Origin: Pseudoxanthomonas indica
Lineage (GTDB): Bacteria > Pseudomonadota > Gammaproteobacteria > Xanthomonadales > Xanthomonadaceae
Direction of reading: 5' to 3'
Assembly: GCF_900167565.1 (NCBI RefSeq)
Contig: NZ_FUZV01000002.1
Span: forward strand, 248,001 to 312,000
DNA: 64,000 nt
Part shown: positions 40,623-50,185 of the stretch, piece by piece
Layout: every line of letters begins with the position of its first letter
How positions within the stretch are numbered: position 1 is the first letter of the stretch
Position numbers and translations under genes: made by a program
Notes under the pieces: model-generated
What the model was told of the DNA's origin: nothing
Databases searched by the model: none
The model's input: the letters and a program-made list of their open reading frames with translations, nothing else

Positions 40623-41870
40623 ATGTCCGAACCTTCGACCACGTCCGCCACCTACGCGCAACGCATCGCCTTCGTCTGCGAGATCGCCAGTCGCTTGCAC
40701 AGTTATGGAACCACGGCGCAGCGACTGGAGGCCGCGGTGGCGGCGGTGGCGCAGCGTCTGGGGCTGGACTGCGAACCCTGGTCCAATCCCACCGGCTTGA
40801 TCCTGAGCTTCAATGATCCCACGCGTCCCCTGGGCGCGAGCGACACCACGCGCGTGATCCGGCTGGCGCCGGGCGAAACCGATCTGAACAAACTCAGCCA
40901 GGCGGATCGGATCGCCGAGGACGTGATGGCCGGCCACCTGAGCGTGGCCGAAGGCCACACCGCCCTGCGCTCGCTGGATCGCAAGCCCAGCCGGAGTTGG
41001 CGGGTGATGCAGGTGCTGGCCTCCGGGCTGGCATCCGGCGCGGTGGCCGGGCTGTGGCGGCTGCCGTGGGTGGACATTGGCGCCGCCACCTTGATTGGCG
41101 TGCTGATTGGCGTGTTCAACCATCTGCTGGAGCGGCGACCGCAGATGAAGGAAGCCGCCGATGCCGTGTCGGCCTTCATGGCCGGCTTTGTCGCGGTGCT
41201 GGTGGCCAACTTCGTGGCGCCGCTGAACCTCAACACGGTGATCATCGCTTCGCTGATCGTGCTGCTGCCCGGCATGTCGTTGACCAACGCGGTCAACGAG
41301 CTCACCAGCCAGCATCTGGTCTCAGGCGTGGCGCGTTTCGCCGGCGCGATGGCGACCATCCTCAAGCTCACCGTGGGCAGCCTGATTGCGATCACGCTGG
41401 CGCAACTGCTGGGCCTGTACCCGGAAGTGCGCGCGTTGCGTCCGCAACCCGAATGGGTGGAGTGGTGCGCGATGGTGGTGGCCGCCTATGCCTTTGCCGT
41501 GCTGTTCAAGGCCCATCGGCGTGACTATGTGTGGGTCATGGCGGCCGCGATAGGCGGCTACAGCATCTCCCGCTATGCCGGGCAAGCCTGGGGCGCTCCG
41601 GTCGGCATCTTCCTGTCGGCGCTGGTGCTCACCGCGGCCGGCAACGCCTTCGCGCGCTGGGCCAATCGCCCGGGTGCACTGATTCGCGTGCCGGGCATCC
41701 TGATGCTGGTGCCCGGCAGCGCCAGCCTGCGCGGCCTGATGAACCTGGTACAGCAGCAGGATGTGGGCGTGGGTCAGTCCGCTCTGCTCGGTGTCACCAA
41801 CATCGTGATGGCGCTGATTGCCGGATTGCTGTTCGGCAATCTGGTGGTGTCGGCGCGCAAGAACCTCTGA
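40623..41870 (+). CDS. ThrE-like threonine/serine exporter family protein
   Basis: A 415-residue membrane protein of the ThrE/DUF1212-DUF3815 class. An N-terminal soluble part (SRLHSYGTTAQRLEAAVAAVAQRLGL) precedes about ten hydrophobic segments. Characteristic motifs are LLPGMSLTNAVNELTSQHLVSG and IRVPGILMLVPGSASLRGL. It is full-length with both halves fused, and stands alone. The substrate is assumed from the family; some homologues export other small amino acids. Confidence 0.82.
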   Translation: MSEPSTTSATYAQRIAFVCEIASRLHSYGTTAQRLEAAVAAVAQRLGLDCEPWSNPTGLILSFNDPTRPLGASDTTRVIRLAPGETDLNKLSQADRIAEDVMAGHLSVAEGHTALRSLDRKPSRSWRVMQVLASGLASGAVAGLWRLPWVDIGAATLIGVLIGVFNHLLERRPQMKEAADAVSAFMAGFVAVLVANFVAPLNLNTVIIASLIVLLPGMSLTNAVNELTSQHLVSGVARFAGAMATILKLTVGSLIAITLAQLLGLYPEVRALRPQPEWVEWCAMVVAAYAFAVLFKAHRRDYVWVMAAAIGGYSISRYAGQAWGAPVGIFLSALVLTAAGNAFARWANRPGALIRVPGILMLVPGSASLRGLMNLVQQQDVGVGQSALLGVTNIVMALIAGLLFGNLVVSARKNL

Positions 41871-41895
41871 AGCCAAGCGCCGGCATCGACACAGG

Positions 41896-41922
41896 AAAAA
41901 GCCGCCTCGCAGGCGGCTTTTT
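41896..41922. terminator. Bidirectional intrinsic terminator
   Basis: AAAAAGCCGCC and GGCGGCTTTTT pair around TCGCA, with T runs on both strands. It serves the ThrE-like gene and the convergent H-NS-like gene. Confidence 0.9.
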
Positions 41923-41965
41923 CGTGTTTGCGTGATCACTTGCCCGATGTGGCGGGCAAGCACAC

Positions 41966-42340
41966 TTATTTCTTCTTGATCAGGAAATCCTCGACCTTCT
42001 TGCCCTTCGCGGTCAGCGCCGCCATCCAGCGCGGCTGCTTGCCACGGCCGGTCCAGGTTTCCTTGGGATTGGCGGGATTGCGGTATTTGGGCGCTACCTT
42101 GCCCAACTTGCGACCTGCGCGCGAGGACGGTGCGGCTGCGGTTTTGCCACGTGACGGAGCACTCTTCACGCCGCCGAAAAGTTCCTCCAACGTATAGCCT
42201 TCGGCCTGGGCGAACTTGGTGATCTTGCTGCGGACAGTGGCAATGGGCGTGCGCTTGGCCAGCTTGGTCTGCTGCTTGCGCGCCTGATCAATCAGGGCGC
42301 CCAGCTCTTTGGCCGACAGGCCTCGCAAATCAATCGACAT
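41966..42340 (-). CDS. H-NS-family nucleoid protein
   Basis: A 124-residue DNA-binding protein. The N-terminal helical oligomerisation region runs about 1-65 (LSAKELGALIDQARKQQ). A basic Ala/Ser/Lys linker follows. The C-terminal H-NS core has the YRNPANPKETWTGRGKQPRW pattern, resembling the TWTGRGRxPxW consensus. The ATG at 42340 is preceded by CCGGAGAATTTG; a long upstream frame is unlikely to be coding. H-NS relatives silence AT-rich or acquired DNA, so the glycan loci here are possible targets, although no direct evidence is seen. Confidence 0.92.
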   Translation of the reverse strand: MSIDLRGLSAKELGALIDQARKQQTKLAKRTPIATVRSKITKFAQAEGYTLEELFGGVKSAPSRGKTAAAPSSRAGRKLGKVAPKYRNPANPKETWTGRGKQPRWMAALTAKGKKVEDFLIKKK

Positions 42341-42424
42341 CAAATTCTCCGGTGGATGGGTAGGTGGCACCAATCCATGGCGGCGACCCCATCTTAGGAC
42401 ATGGATTCGGCATAGGGAAACAAA

Positions 42425-42452
42425 TCGGGCGGGCCATTGCGGACCCGCCCGA
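42425..42452 (-). terminator. Intrinsic terminator of proS
   Basis: TCGGGCGGG and CCCGCCCGA pair around a 10-base loop, followed on the minus strand by TTTGTTT. It ends the proS transcript. Confidence 0.75.
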
Positions 42453-42479
42453 CGAGTAACAGCTATAACGTTATTCGAG

Positions 42480-44174
42480 TCACGCGGAGATGCGTGCGAG
42501 CAACGTGGCCTTGTCCAGGTTTTCCGCTTCGCTGGCGCGTCGCGCGCGGTATTCGTACGTGCCCGCCGCCAGTCCGCGTTCGGAGACCACCACACGATGC
42601 GGGATGCCGATCAATTCGATGTCGGCGAACATCGCACCCGGGCGCAGTCCACGATCATCCAGCACCGCGTCCACACCGGCAGCACGCAGCTCCGCCAACA
42701 GATCGGCGGCGGCCTGCGCCACCTGGGCATCGTTCTTGGGATTGATCACGCACACAGCCACGGTCCACGGCGCCATCGGCACCGGCCAGATGATGCCGTT
42801 GGCATCGTTGTTCTGTTCAATGGCCGCGGCGACGATGCGCGACACGCCGATGCCGTAGCAACCCATCGCCGGCACGCTGGCCTTGCCGTTTTCATCGAGC
42901 ACGCTGAACTGCATGGCCTCGCTGTACTTGCGGCCGAGCTGGAACACATGGCCCACTTCGATGCCGCGACCAATGCGAATCACACCACCGTCAGCGGCGG
43001 CTTCGCCTTCCACCACGTTGCGGATGTCGGCCACGGTCTCGGGCTCTTCCAGATCGCGACCCCAATTGACGCCGGCCAGGTGATAGCCGACCTCGTTGGC
43101 GCCGACCACGAAGTCGGCCATCGCGGCCACGTCGCGATCCGCCACCACGCGGATGGCTTCGCGCGGCCGCAGCGGTCCGAGGAAGCCCGGTTCGCTGCCC
43201 AGGTGCTGGCTGATTTCCGCTTCGCTCGCCAGGCGATAACCCGCCAGGCCCGGCACCTTGGCCAGCTTGATTTCGTTGACTACGTGATCGCCGCGCACCA
43301 GCGCCAGCACGAAGCCACCCTCGGTCATCACCGCGATCGACTTGACCGTGCGTTGCAGCGCAATGCCCATCAACGCCGCCACGTCTTCGCAGGTCTTCTG
43401 CGTCGGCGTGTCGACCTTGCGCAGTGCTTCGGTTGCGGCCGCACGCGGCGCCGGTGCGGCGGCCACCGCCGCTTCCACGTTGGCGGCATAGTCCGAGCCG
43501 GTGGAGAAGGCGATGGCGTCTTCGCCTGATTCGGCGAGCACATGGAATTCCTGCGAGGCGTCGCCGCCGATCGCACCGCTGTCGGCCTGCACCGCGCGGA
43601 ACTCCAGGCCCAGGCGGGTGAAGATGCGCGTGTAGGCCGCATGCATGTTGTGGTACTCGCGCACCAGATCCTCGTCACTGATGTGGAAGGAGTAGGCATC
43701 CTTCATCAGGAACTCGCGCGCGCGCATCACTCCGAAGCGCGGGCGGATTTCGTCGCGGAACTTGGTCTGGATCTGGTAGTAGTTGACCGGCAACTGCTTG
43801 TAGCTGTTGAGCTCCTGGCGCGCGAAGTCGGTTACGGCTTCTTCTGCGGTGGGGCTGTAGCAGTACTGGGCTTCCTTGCGGTCGGTGATCTTGAGCAGCT
43901 GGTCGCCGAATTTTTCCCAGCGGCCGGTCTCGCGCCACAGTTCGGCCGGCTGGATGGTCGGCATCAGCAGTTCGATGGCGCCGGCAGCGTTCATTTCTTC
44001 GCGCACCACCGACTCCACCTTGCGCAGCACGCGCAGGCCCAGCGGCGACCAGGTGTACAGGCCGGCGGCCAGCTTGCGGATCATGCCGGCACGCATCATC
44101 AACTGGTGGCTCACCAGCTCGGCATCGGCCGGAGTTTCCTTGGTGGTACGGAGGTGGAATTGCGAAAGACGCAT
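42480..44174 (-). CDS. proS: Prolyl-tRNA synthetase
   Basis: A 564-residue class II aminoacyl-tRNA synthetase. Motif 2 lies in [27 protein letters not shown]. Motif 3 is [18 protein letters not shown]. The editing (YbaK-like INS) domain lies between ([17 protein letters not shown], and a [20 protein letters not shown] region). This is the bacterial long form with INS domain and C-terminal anticodon-binding domain. The start is ATG 44174. Confidence 0.97.
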   Translation of the reverse strand: MRLSQFHLRTTKETPADAELVSHQLMMRAGMIRKLAAGLYTWSPLGLRVLRKVESVVREEMNAAGAIELLMPTIQPAELWRETGRWEKFGDQLLKITDRKEAQYCYSPTAEEAVTDFARQELNSYKQLPVNYYQIQTKFRDEIRPRFGVMRAREFLMKDAYSFHISDEDLVREYHNMHAAYTRIFTRLGLEFRAVQADSGAIGGDASQEFHVLAESGEDAIAFSTGSDYAANVEAAVAAAPAPRAAATEALRKVDTPTQKTCEDVAALMGIALQRTVKSIAVMTEGGFVLALVRGDHVVNEIKLAKVPGLAGYRLASEAEISQHLGSEPGFLGPLRPREAIRVVADRDVAAMADFVVGANEVGYHLAGVNWGRDLEEPETVADIRNVVEGEAAADGGVIRIGRGIEVGHVFQLGRKYSEAMQFSVLDENGKASVPAMGCYGIGVSRIVAAAIEQNNDANGIIWPVPMAPWTVAVCVINPKNDAQVAQAAADLLAELRAAGVDAVLDDRGLRPGAMFADIELIGIPHRVVVSERGLAAGTYEYRARRASEAENLDKATLLARISA

Positions 44175-44243
44175 TGAAGGGGACTTGGCAGGGGATGAAC
44201 ACCGTATTCTGCCAGCCTTGGCCGGGGACCGCCCGATGGGCGC

Positions 44244-44525
44244 TCAGTCGCCCTGGCGCTGGCCATCCACGGCGATGGCCGGGTCACCCTGCCGATCCAC
44301 GCGTTCATAGGGGCGACCACGCGGCGGCTTGTCGGTGATCTGCAGCACGCCCTTGTCGTCGCGCCAGCGGTACAGGCCGGGCAGGGCATCGGCATCCTGG
44401 CTGTCGGCGGCGCCGGGTGCGCGCGGGTCCGGCAGCGGGCGGTCGGCGTGCTCTTCACTCGCCAGCCATAGCGCCAGGCCAATGCCCGCGGCGGCTCCCA
44501 GCAGGATGGCCCAGACGGCGCGCAT
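44244..44525 (-). CDS. DUF4124-like small membrane-anchored protein
   Basis: A 93-residue protein with an N-terminal hydrophobic helix (VWAILLGAAAGIGLALWLA) and a short DUF4124-like region (LYRWRDDKGVLQITDKPPRGRPYERV). It resembles the next gene, which carries the same W-D-G-V-x-x-S/TDKPP pattern, and may be an independent copy. The function is unknown. It follows the second DUF4124 gene by 6 bp on the same strand. Confidence 0.7.
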   Translation of the reverse strand: MRAVWAILLGAAAGIGLALWLASEEHADRPLPDPRAPGAADSQDADALPGLYRWRDDKGVLQITDKPPRGRPYERVDRQGDPAIAVDGQRQGD

Positions 44526-44531
44526 CGGCGG

Positions 44532-44927
44532 TCAGGGCGTGCAGTAGGCCTTCTGCGCGGCCTCGGCCAGGGCGCGCTGGTTGGCGCGCTGCTGTTCGTC
44601 CAGCGGTTGCCCACCGGGCTTGCCGTCTTCGCCGGCTTGCAACACGCGCGTGCTGCTGCTGAGCACTTCCAGATTCTTGCGTGCCTGCAGGCACTGCGGG
44701 CTGGCCACCGACTTGCCGGCCGGCTCGGACTGCGCCAGCGGTTCGCCGCGCGGGTCGATGCGACGATCCTTGTATTGCTCGCCAGCGGGCGGCTTGTCGG
44801 AATAGTGGGTGACGCCGTTGGCATCCTTCCACTGGTATACCGGGGCGGCCTGGGCGGCCAGGCTCGCTGCCGCCAGCAGGCTGCCCAGGACGACAGCGGC
44901 CGAGAGCGATCGGAAAGTGGCCCGCAT
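44532..44927 (-). CDS. DUF4124 domain exported protein
   Basis: A 131-residue periplasmic protein. A signal peptide (MRATFRSLSAAVVLGSLLAAASLAAQA) is followed by the DUF4124 core (VYQWKDANGVTHYSDKPPAGEQY) and a Gln/Ala-rich helical tail ending AAQKAYCTP. An AGGGGAA ribosome site seven bases before ATG 44927 fixes the start. The DUF4124 family is a common, uncharacterised envelope domain in proteobacteria. It is divergent from pssA. Confidence 0.8.
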   Translation of the reverse strand: MRATFRSLSAAVVLGSLLAAASLAAQAAPVYQWKDANGVTHYSDKPPAGEQYKDRRIDPRGEPLAQSEPAGKSVASPQCLQARKNLEVLSSSTRVLQAGEDGKPGGQPLDEQQRANQRALAEAAQKAYCTP

Positions 44928-45025
44928 GGTCGTTCCCCTGGCAGATAAGCGAGATTGCGATTCCAGCATCCCGCCAGCAGGGTTGGCAAGCCGTTGCGCC
45001 GATGCCATGGGCTAAACTGCGACCC
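44928..45025. promoter_or_regulatory. Divergent promoter region, DUF4124 / pssA
   Basis: TAAACT at 45013-45018 lies eight bases before the pssA ATG and could be a -10 that makes a nearly leaderless transcript. No good -35 is seen. Confidence 0.3.
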
Positions 45026-45805
45026 ATGGACGAAATCAAGCCGCCGCCGCGCTCGCGCGGGATCTACCTGCTGCCCAACCTGTTCACCACGGCGGGCCTG
45101 TTTGCGGGCTTCTACGCGATCATCGCCGCGGCCAACGAACAGTTCGTGCATGCCGCCATCGCGGTGTTCGTGGCCGGGTTGATGGATGGCATCGATGGCC
45201 GCGTGGCGCGCCTGACCGGCACCAGCAGCGACTTTGGCGTGCAGTACGACTCGCTGGCCGACCTGGTCAGCTTTGGCCTGGCGCCGGCGCTGGTGATGTA
45301 CCACTGGTCCCTGTCGGCGCTGAAGCTGGACAGCCAGACCATGGGCCGGGTCGGTTGGGCGGTGGCCTTTCTCTATGCCGCCTGCGCCGCATTGCGCCTG
45401 GCGCGCTTCAACACCCAGGTGGGCTCGGTCGACAAGCGCTGGTTCATCGGGTTGGCCAGTCCGGCCGCGGCCGGATTGATGATGTCCTTCGTCTGGGCGT
45501 TTGCCGACGGCACCCTGGGTTGGAACGGCGACGAGCTGCGCTATGTCGCGCTGGTGGTGACCATCCTGGCCGCGTTGCTGATGGTGAGCCGGATCCGTTT
45601 CTGGAGTTTCAAGGGAACTGGTGAAGGTGGCGCGCGCGCCGATCGCGTGCCCTTCGTCGCCCTGCTGGTGGTCGCGGTGGCGATCGCCATTGCCTTCATC
45701 GATCTGCCGCGCGTGCTGTTTGCGGTGGGCGTGGTCTATGCACTGTCCGGGCCCGGCTACTGGCTGTGGCAGCGTGCGCGTCGCAGCGAGGCGCGGGTGT
45801 CATGA
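45026..45805 (+). CDS. pssA: CDP-diacylglycerol-serine O-phosphatidyltransferase
   Basis: A 259-residue integral membrane enzyme making phosphatidylserine. The CDP-alcohol phosphotransferase motif DGx2ARx8Gx3Dx3D is complete (D57, G58, A61, R62, G71, D75, D79), in the order expected for the PssA subclass with TSSDFGVQYDSLADLVSFG. There are about seven hydrophobic helices. ATG 45026 is preferred to an in-frame ATG 24 bases upstream. Its stop overlaps the holD-like ATG by 4 bp (ATGA). Confidence 0.9.
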   Translation: MDEIKPPPRSRGIYLLPNLFTTAGLFAGFYAIIAAANEQFVHAAIAVFVAGLMDGIDGRVARLTGTSSDFGVQYDSLADLVSFGLAPALVMYHWSLSALKLDSQTMGRVGWAVAFLYAACAALRLARFNTQVGSVDKRWFIGLASPAAAGLMMSFVWAFADGTLGWNGDELRYVALVVTILAALLMVSRIRFWSFKGTGEGGARADRVPFVALLVVAVAIAIAFIDLPRVLFAVGVVYALSGPGYWLWQRARRSEARVS

Positions 45806-46248
45806 GCCTGGTCGACGCGGCGCTGCCCTGGTCGGCAGAACAGCAGGAGTGGCTGGCGGCGTTGGGCTACACCGTGTATGCGAGTGGTTCGGTGACCGAG
45901 GCCGTCGAACCGGAGGCTGTCGCCGCAGCGACGCCTGCACCGGAAACCGCCAACGCCGCGCCCGTCACGGCGAGAGCGCAAGCGCGCGTGGCGCCATTGC
46001 TGGATGAGGCCGCGCCGGCCCGCCCCGCGGCCGCCGCGCGGCCCGCCGCACGTCCCCGCGCAGCCGGAGCGCGACTGCCGGATCGCCTGCACTTCGCGCT
46101 GATTCGTGCGTCGGGCTGCAATCCGAATGCGGAAGGCGCCGCCGAGATCTTCGCGCAGTGGCCGGCGTCGGCCGAACTGCGCGGCAATCCCTCCGCCAAG
46201 CGCGCGCTGTGGCCGCGCCTGCGCGCGTTGCGCAGGCCAGTCCCCTAG
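45802..46248 (+). CDS. holD: DNA polymerase III psi subunit (divergent)
   Basis: A 148-residue protein, Ala/Arg-rich in the middle (about 60-95), easily taken as hypothetical. Its C-terminus (AELRGNPSAKRALWPRLR) matches the E. coli psi ending (DLRANPTARAALWQQI), and its N-terminus (EQQEWLAALGYTVYAS) parallels the psi N-terminal clamp-loader-binding peptide (WQLQQLGITQWSL). It lies immediately before rimI, as holD does in E. coli. Psi links the clamp-loader complex to chi and, through chi, to SSB. It overlaps pssA by 4 bp and rimI by 1 bp. The linker length and composition differ from E. coli, so the call rests on motif and synteny. Confidence 0.75.
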   Translation: MSLVDAALPWSAEQQEWLAALGYTVYASGSVTEAVEPEAVAAATPAPETANAAPVTARAQARVAPLLDEAAPARPAAAARPAARPRAAGARLPDRLHFALIRASGCNPNAEGAAEIFAQWPASAELRGNPSAKRALWPRLRALRRPVP

Positions 46249-46739
46249 TGAGCGCCATCCGCGCCGAACCTGCCGCCGGCCCGGTCGCATTGCGTCCGAT
46301 GCGCGACAGTGATCTGGACGCGGTGATGGCGATCGAGCAGCGCGCCTATCCGTTTCCGTGGACCCGCGGCATTTTCCGCGACTGCCTCAAGGCCGGTTAT
46401 CCGGCCTGGGTGCTGACCGAACATCAGTTGGTGATTGGCTACGGCATCCTCAGCGTGGCCGCCGATGAGGCGCATATCCTCAATGTCTGCGTGTCCCCCG
46501 AACGGCAGGGCCGGGGCCACGGCCGTTACCTGCTGCGTGCGCTGGTGAACTCGGCGCGCGATCTGCGCGCCGGCCGCGTTTTTCTCGAAGTGCGCCCCTC
46601 GAACCTGGGCGCGATCTGCCTGTACCACAGCGAAGGCTTCAACGAGATTGGTCGCCGTCCGCGTTACTACCCGGCGCGCGATGGTCGCGAAGACGCGCTG
46701 GTGATGGCGATCGAATTGTTCTTTGACGAGATGGCGTAG
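46248..46739 (+). CDS. rimI: Ribosomal protein S18 alanine N-acetyltransferase
   Basis: A 163-residue GNAT acetyltransferase that acetylates the N-terminal alanine of ribosomal protein S18. The acetyl-CoA loop is VSPERQGRGHGRYLL, and the RimI signature at the C-terminus is SNLGAICLYHSEGFNEIGRRPRYY. Translation starts at GTG 46248, one base into the holD stop. The upstream in-frame extension overlaps holD and is not conserved. The terminator downstream is shared with convergent valS. Confidence 0.92.
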   Translation: MSAIRAEPAAGPVALRPMRDSDLDAVMAIEQRAYPFPWTRGIFRDCLKAGYPAWVLTEHQLVIGYGILSVAADEAHILNVCVSPERQGRGHGRYLLRALVNSARDLRAGRVFLEVRPSNLGAICLYHSEGFNEIGRRPRYYPARDGREDALVMAIELFFDEMA

Positions 46740-46795
46740 CGGCGAGCGCGCCACGCAGTTACCCACCCGCGTTCCAGCGCGTCGTTACGACCGGT

Positions 46796-46826
46796 AAAAA
46801 AAACGGGCCATGGGCCCGTTTTATTT
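46796..46826. terminator. Bidirectional terminator rimI / valS
   Basis: AAACGGGCC and GGCCCGTTT pair around ATG, with A-rich and T-rich flanks, in the gap between convergent rimI and valS. Confidence 0.85.
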
Positions 46827-46844
46827 CCGTGCTGTCCAACGGAT

Positions 46845-49748
46845 TCAGAGCTTGCCGCGCTGCTCGCGCAATGCGCCCAGCTGGTTGGTCCAATCCGCCA
46901 GGCGTTGGCGTTCCTGTTCGACCACGGCGGCGGGCGCATTGTCGACGAAGGTGGCGTTGCCCAGCTTGCCGTTGCACTTGCCGATCTCGCCTTCCACGCG
47001 CTTGATTTCCTTGTCCAGGCGCGTGCGCTCGGCGTCCAGATCGACCAGGCCTTCCAGCGGCACCAACAAGGTCAGGTCACCAACCACCGCTGTCGCCGAT
47101 GCCGGTGCGCTGTCGTTGGCCGAGAGCCAGGTGATCGCTTCGAGCTTGAGCAGGAACGCCAGCGACGCGCGGAAGCGATCCATGCGGGCGGGATCCTTGT
47201 CGCTGCCGCCTTGCAGCAGCAGGCTCACCTGCCTGGAGGGCGCCACGTTCAATTCACTGCGCACGCGGCGCAGCGCCGACACCATCTGCTTGAGCCATTC
47301 CACGTCCGCTTCGGCGGCAGCGAAATCCTGGCCGGCAAAGTCGGCGGCGTTGGGGTAGGGCTGCAGGGAGATGGTGTCGCCGGCAATACCCAGGCGCGGT
47401 GCGACCTGCTGCCAGAGTTCTTCAGTGACGAAGGGGATCAGCGGATGCAGCAGGCGCAGCAGCGATTCCAGCACGTGCAGCAAGGTGTGGCGGGTGCTGG
47501 CCGCGGCAACGGCGTCATCACCATTGAGCGCGGGCTTGGACAGTTCGACGAACCAGTCGCAGAACTCGTTCCAGGCAAACTCGTACAACGACTGCGCGAG
47601 CAGGTCGAAGCGGTAGTTGGCGTAGTGGCCTTCGGCTTCGGCGGTGACCTGCGCGAGGCGGGCGAGGATCCACTTTTCGGCGTCGGTGACGGCTGAAAGC
47701 TGATTGGCCGGCTTGCCCCCATCCGCCCTTCGGGCACCTTCCCCCGCTTGCGGGGGAAGGGAAGAGCCGTCGGCGGTTTCGGCAGCGGTGTTCATCAGCA
47801 CGAAGCGGCTGGCGTTCCAGAGCTTGTTGCAGAAGTTCTTGTAGCCTTCGGCGCGGCCCAGATCGAACTTGATGTCGCGGCCGTGGGTGGCCAGGGCGGC
47901 AATGGTGAAGCGCAGCGCGTCGGCGCCGTGCGCGGCGATGCCGTCGGGGAATTCCTTGCGCGTGGCTTTTTCGATGCGCTCGGCGATCTTGGGCTGCATC
48001 AGCCCGACCACGCGCTTGGCCACCAGATCTTCCAGCGCGATGCCGTCGATGATGTCCAGCGGGTCCAGCACGTTGCCCTTGGACTTGGACATCTTCTGGC
48101 CCTGCGCGTCGCGGATCAGGCCGGTGACGTACACGTCCTTGAACGGCACGCGGCCGGTGAAGTGATCGGTTGCCATGATCATGCGCGCGACCCAGAAGAA
48201 AATGATGTCGAAGCCGGTGACCAGCACCGACGACGGCAGGTAGCGATCAAAACCGCGCTCCTGCATCGCCTGCGCATCAGGCCAGCCCAGCGTGCTGAAC
48301 GGCCACAGCTGCGAGGAGAACCAGGTTTCCAGCACGTCGCTGTCCTGGTGCAGGGCCACGTCGGCGGAAAGGCCGGCCTTGGCGCGCGCTTCGGCTTCGT
48401 CGCGGCCGACGTAGCAGTTGCCCTGATCGTCGAACCACGCCGGTATGCGGTGGCCCCACCACAGCTGGCGGCTGATGCACCAATCCTGGATGTTCTCCAT
48501 CCAGTGGCGATAGGTGTTGATCCAGTTGGCCGGGACGAACTTGACCTCGCCCTTTTCGACCAGTTCCAGTCCGCGCTGGGCCAGCGCGTCCATCTTCACG
48601 AACCACTGATCGGTCAGGTAGGGCTCGATCACCTGGCCGGTGCGATCGCCACGCGGTACCTGCAGCTTGTGCGGCCTGGTCTCGACCAGCAGGCCGAGAT
48701 CTTCGAGGTCGGCTAGCACTACCTTGCGTGCTTCGTATCGGTCCAGGCCGCGATACTTCTCCGGCGCGTTGTCGTTGACCGCGGCGACCGGCGTGAACAG
48801 GTTGATCAACGGCAGGTCATGGCGCACGCCCACCTGGTAGTCGTTGAAGTCATGCGCTGGCGTGACCTTGACCACGCCGGTGCCGAAGGCGCGGTCGACA
48901 TAGTCATCGGCAATCACCGGGATGCGCCGATCGGTCAGCGGCAGCTGCACCGCCTTGCCAATCAGCGACGCATAGCGGGGATCTTCCGGATGCACCATCG
49001 CGGCGGTATCGCCGAGCATGGTTTCCGGGCGGGTGGTGGCGACAATCAGGTAGTCGCGGGTTTCGCGCAGGATTTCGTTGCCGTCGGCGTCATGCTCGAC
49101 GTGCTCGTAGCTGGCGCCATCGGCCAGCGGATAGCGGATCGACCAGAGGAAGCCGTCTTCCTCGACGTTCTCCACTTCCAGATCCGAGATCGCGGTCTTC
49201 AGCACCGGATCCCAGTTGACCAGCCGCTGGCCGCGATAGATCAGGCCTTCCTCGTGCCAGCGCACGAACGACTCGATGACCGCGCGCGAGGGCTGCTCGT
49301 CCATGGTGAAGGTGCTGCGCGACCAGTCACCGGAGGTGCCCAGGCGGCGCATCTGCCGTTCGATGGTGTCGCCGGACTGCGCCTTCCATTCCCAGACCTT
49401 GCCGATGAAACCCTCGCGACCGAGTGAATCGCGACTCTCGCCCTTGCCTTCGATCGCCAGGTTGCGGCTGACCACCATCTCGGTGGCGATGCCGGCGTGA
49501 TCGGTACCCATCTGCCACAGCGTGTCGTAGCCGCGCATGCGGTGGTAGCGGATCAGCGCGTCCTGCAGGGTGTGCTGGAAGGCGTGGCCCATGTGCAGCG
49601 TACCCGTGACATTGGGCGGCGGCAGCAGGATCGAATACGGCTCGCCTTCGCCGCGCGGCTTGAAGTGGCCGGCGCTTTCCCACTCGGCGTACAAGCGGGC
49701 TTCAAAGGATTTGGGGTCGTAGCTGGAGGCGAGAGTCATGGGGTCCAT
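46845..49748 (-). CDS. valS: Valyl-tRNA synthetase with an in-frame repeat insertion
   Basis: A 967-residue class I aminoacyl-tRNA synthetase. HIGH box: [13 protein letters not shown] near residue 45. KMSKS box: [14 protein letters not shown]. Anticodon-binding and C-terminal coiled-coil regions are intact ([19 protein letters not shown]). Between the catalytic and anticodon-binding parts, residues about 663-679 ([17 protein letters not shown]) correspond to a palindromic repeat inserted in frame at 47715-47760; in E. coli ValRS this loop is only about a dozen residues. The ATG overlaps the holC stop by one base (TAATG). Confidence 0.96.
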   Translation of the reverse strand: MDPMTLASSYDPKSFEARLYAEWESAGHFKPRGEGEPYSILLPPPNVTGTLHMGHAFQHTLQDALIRYHRMRGYDTLWQMGTDHAGIATEMVVSRNLAIEGKGESRDSLGREGFIGKVWEWKAQSGDTIERQMRRLGTSGDWSRSTFTMDEQPSRAVIESFVRWHEEGLIYRGQRLVNWDPVLKTAISDLEVENVEEDGFLWSIRYPLADGASYEHVEHDADGNEILRETRDYLIVATTRPETMLGDTAAMVHPEDPRYASLIGKAVQLPLTDRRIPVIADDYVDRAFGTGVVKVTPAHDFNDYQVGVRHDLPLINLFTPVAAVNDNAPEKYRGLDRYEARKVVLADLEDLGLLVETRPHKLQVPRGDRTGQVIEPYLTDQWFVKMDALAQRGLELVEKGEVKFVPANWINTYRHWMENIQDWCISRQLWWGHRIPAWFDDQGNCYVGRDEAEARAKAGLSADVALHQDSDVLETWFSSQLWPFSTLGWPDAQAMQERGFDRYLPSSVLVTGFDIIFFWVARMIMATDHFTGRVPFKDVYVTGLIRDAQGQKMSKSKGNVLDPLDIIDGIALEDLVAKRVVGLMQPKIAERIEKATRKEFPDGIAAHGADALRFTIAALATHGRDIKFDLGRAEGYKNFCNKLWNASRFVLMNTAAETADGSSLPPQAGEGARRADGGKPANQLSAVTDAEKWILARLAQVTAEAEGHYANYRFDLLAQSLYEFAWNEFCDWFVELSKPALNGDDAVAAASTRHTLLHVLESLLRLLHPLIPFVTEELWQQVAPRLGIAGDTISLQPYPNAADFAGQDFAAAEADVEWLKQMVSALRRVRSELNVAPSRQVSLLLQGGSDKDPARMDRFRASLAFLLKLEAITWLSANDSAPASATAVVGDLTLLVPLEGLVDLDAERTRLDKEIKRVEGEIGKCNGKLGNATFVDNAPAAVVEQERQRLADWTNQLGALREQRGKL
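47715..47760. repeat. Palindromic REP-like element inside valS
   Basis: CCTTCCCCCGC (47737-47747) and GCGGGGGAAGG (47750-47760) form a perfect 11-bp palindrome around TT. It is preceded by GCCC-TTC-GGGC and CCCCCATCCG. This arrangement is typical of dispersed xanthomonad intergenic palindromes. It is in frame with valS. Confidence 0.7.
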
Positions 49749-50170
49749 TACATGTCGTACTTGTTTACGTCAAAGCCGCGCGCCTTGTACTGCTTCCAGC
49801 GCTCGCGCAGCGGATCGCGGGCGGCGGGATCGGCCGGGACCACTTCCAATACCCGCTCGCACTGGCCGGAAAAGGCCTCATCGCGCAGGTTGATCACCAG
49901 GGCGCGGGCGGGTGCATCGATGTCGGGCGTGGCGATCAGCACGGGCGTGAGATCGTCTTCGTCATCGGTGCCGGCAATCTGGTGCGGGATGTAGGCCTCC
50001 TCGTCGAAGGCCCACAACAGCTCGTCCAGTTCCTCGGCCTGCGCGGCGTCGCGGGCCAGGATCAAGGTCCACAAATTGCCGTCATACGCCTTGCGCGCCA
50101 GTTCGCAGACCAGCCGCAAGGGCTCTTCCAGGAAACGGGGCTTGGCGATCAGGTAGAAATCGGCGCGCAT
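49748..50170 (-). CDS. holC: DNA polymerase III chi subunit
   Basis: A 140-residue chi subunit that bridges SSB and psi in the clamp-loader complex. It begins [30 protein letters not shown] and shows [20 protein letters not shown] and [13 protein letters not shown] at the C-terminus, the normal HolC landmarks. It sits in the conserved pepA-holC-valS order. Its partner holD is 3.5 kb away in this window. Confidence 0.95.
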   Translation of the reverse strand: MRADFYLIAKPRFLEEPLRLVCELARKAYDGNLWTLILARDAAQAEELDELLWAFDEEAYIPHQIAGTDDEDDLTPVLIATPDIDAPARALVINLRDEAFSGQCERVLEVVPADPAARDPLRERWKQYKARGFDVNKYDM

Positions 50171-50185
50171 CAGGGGGAGCGGCGG

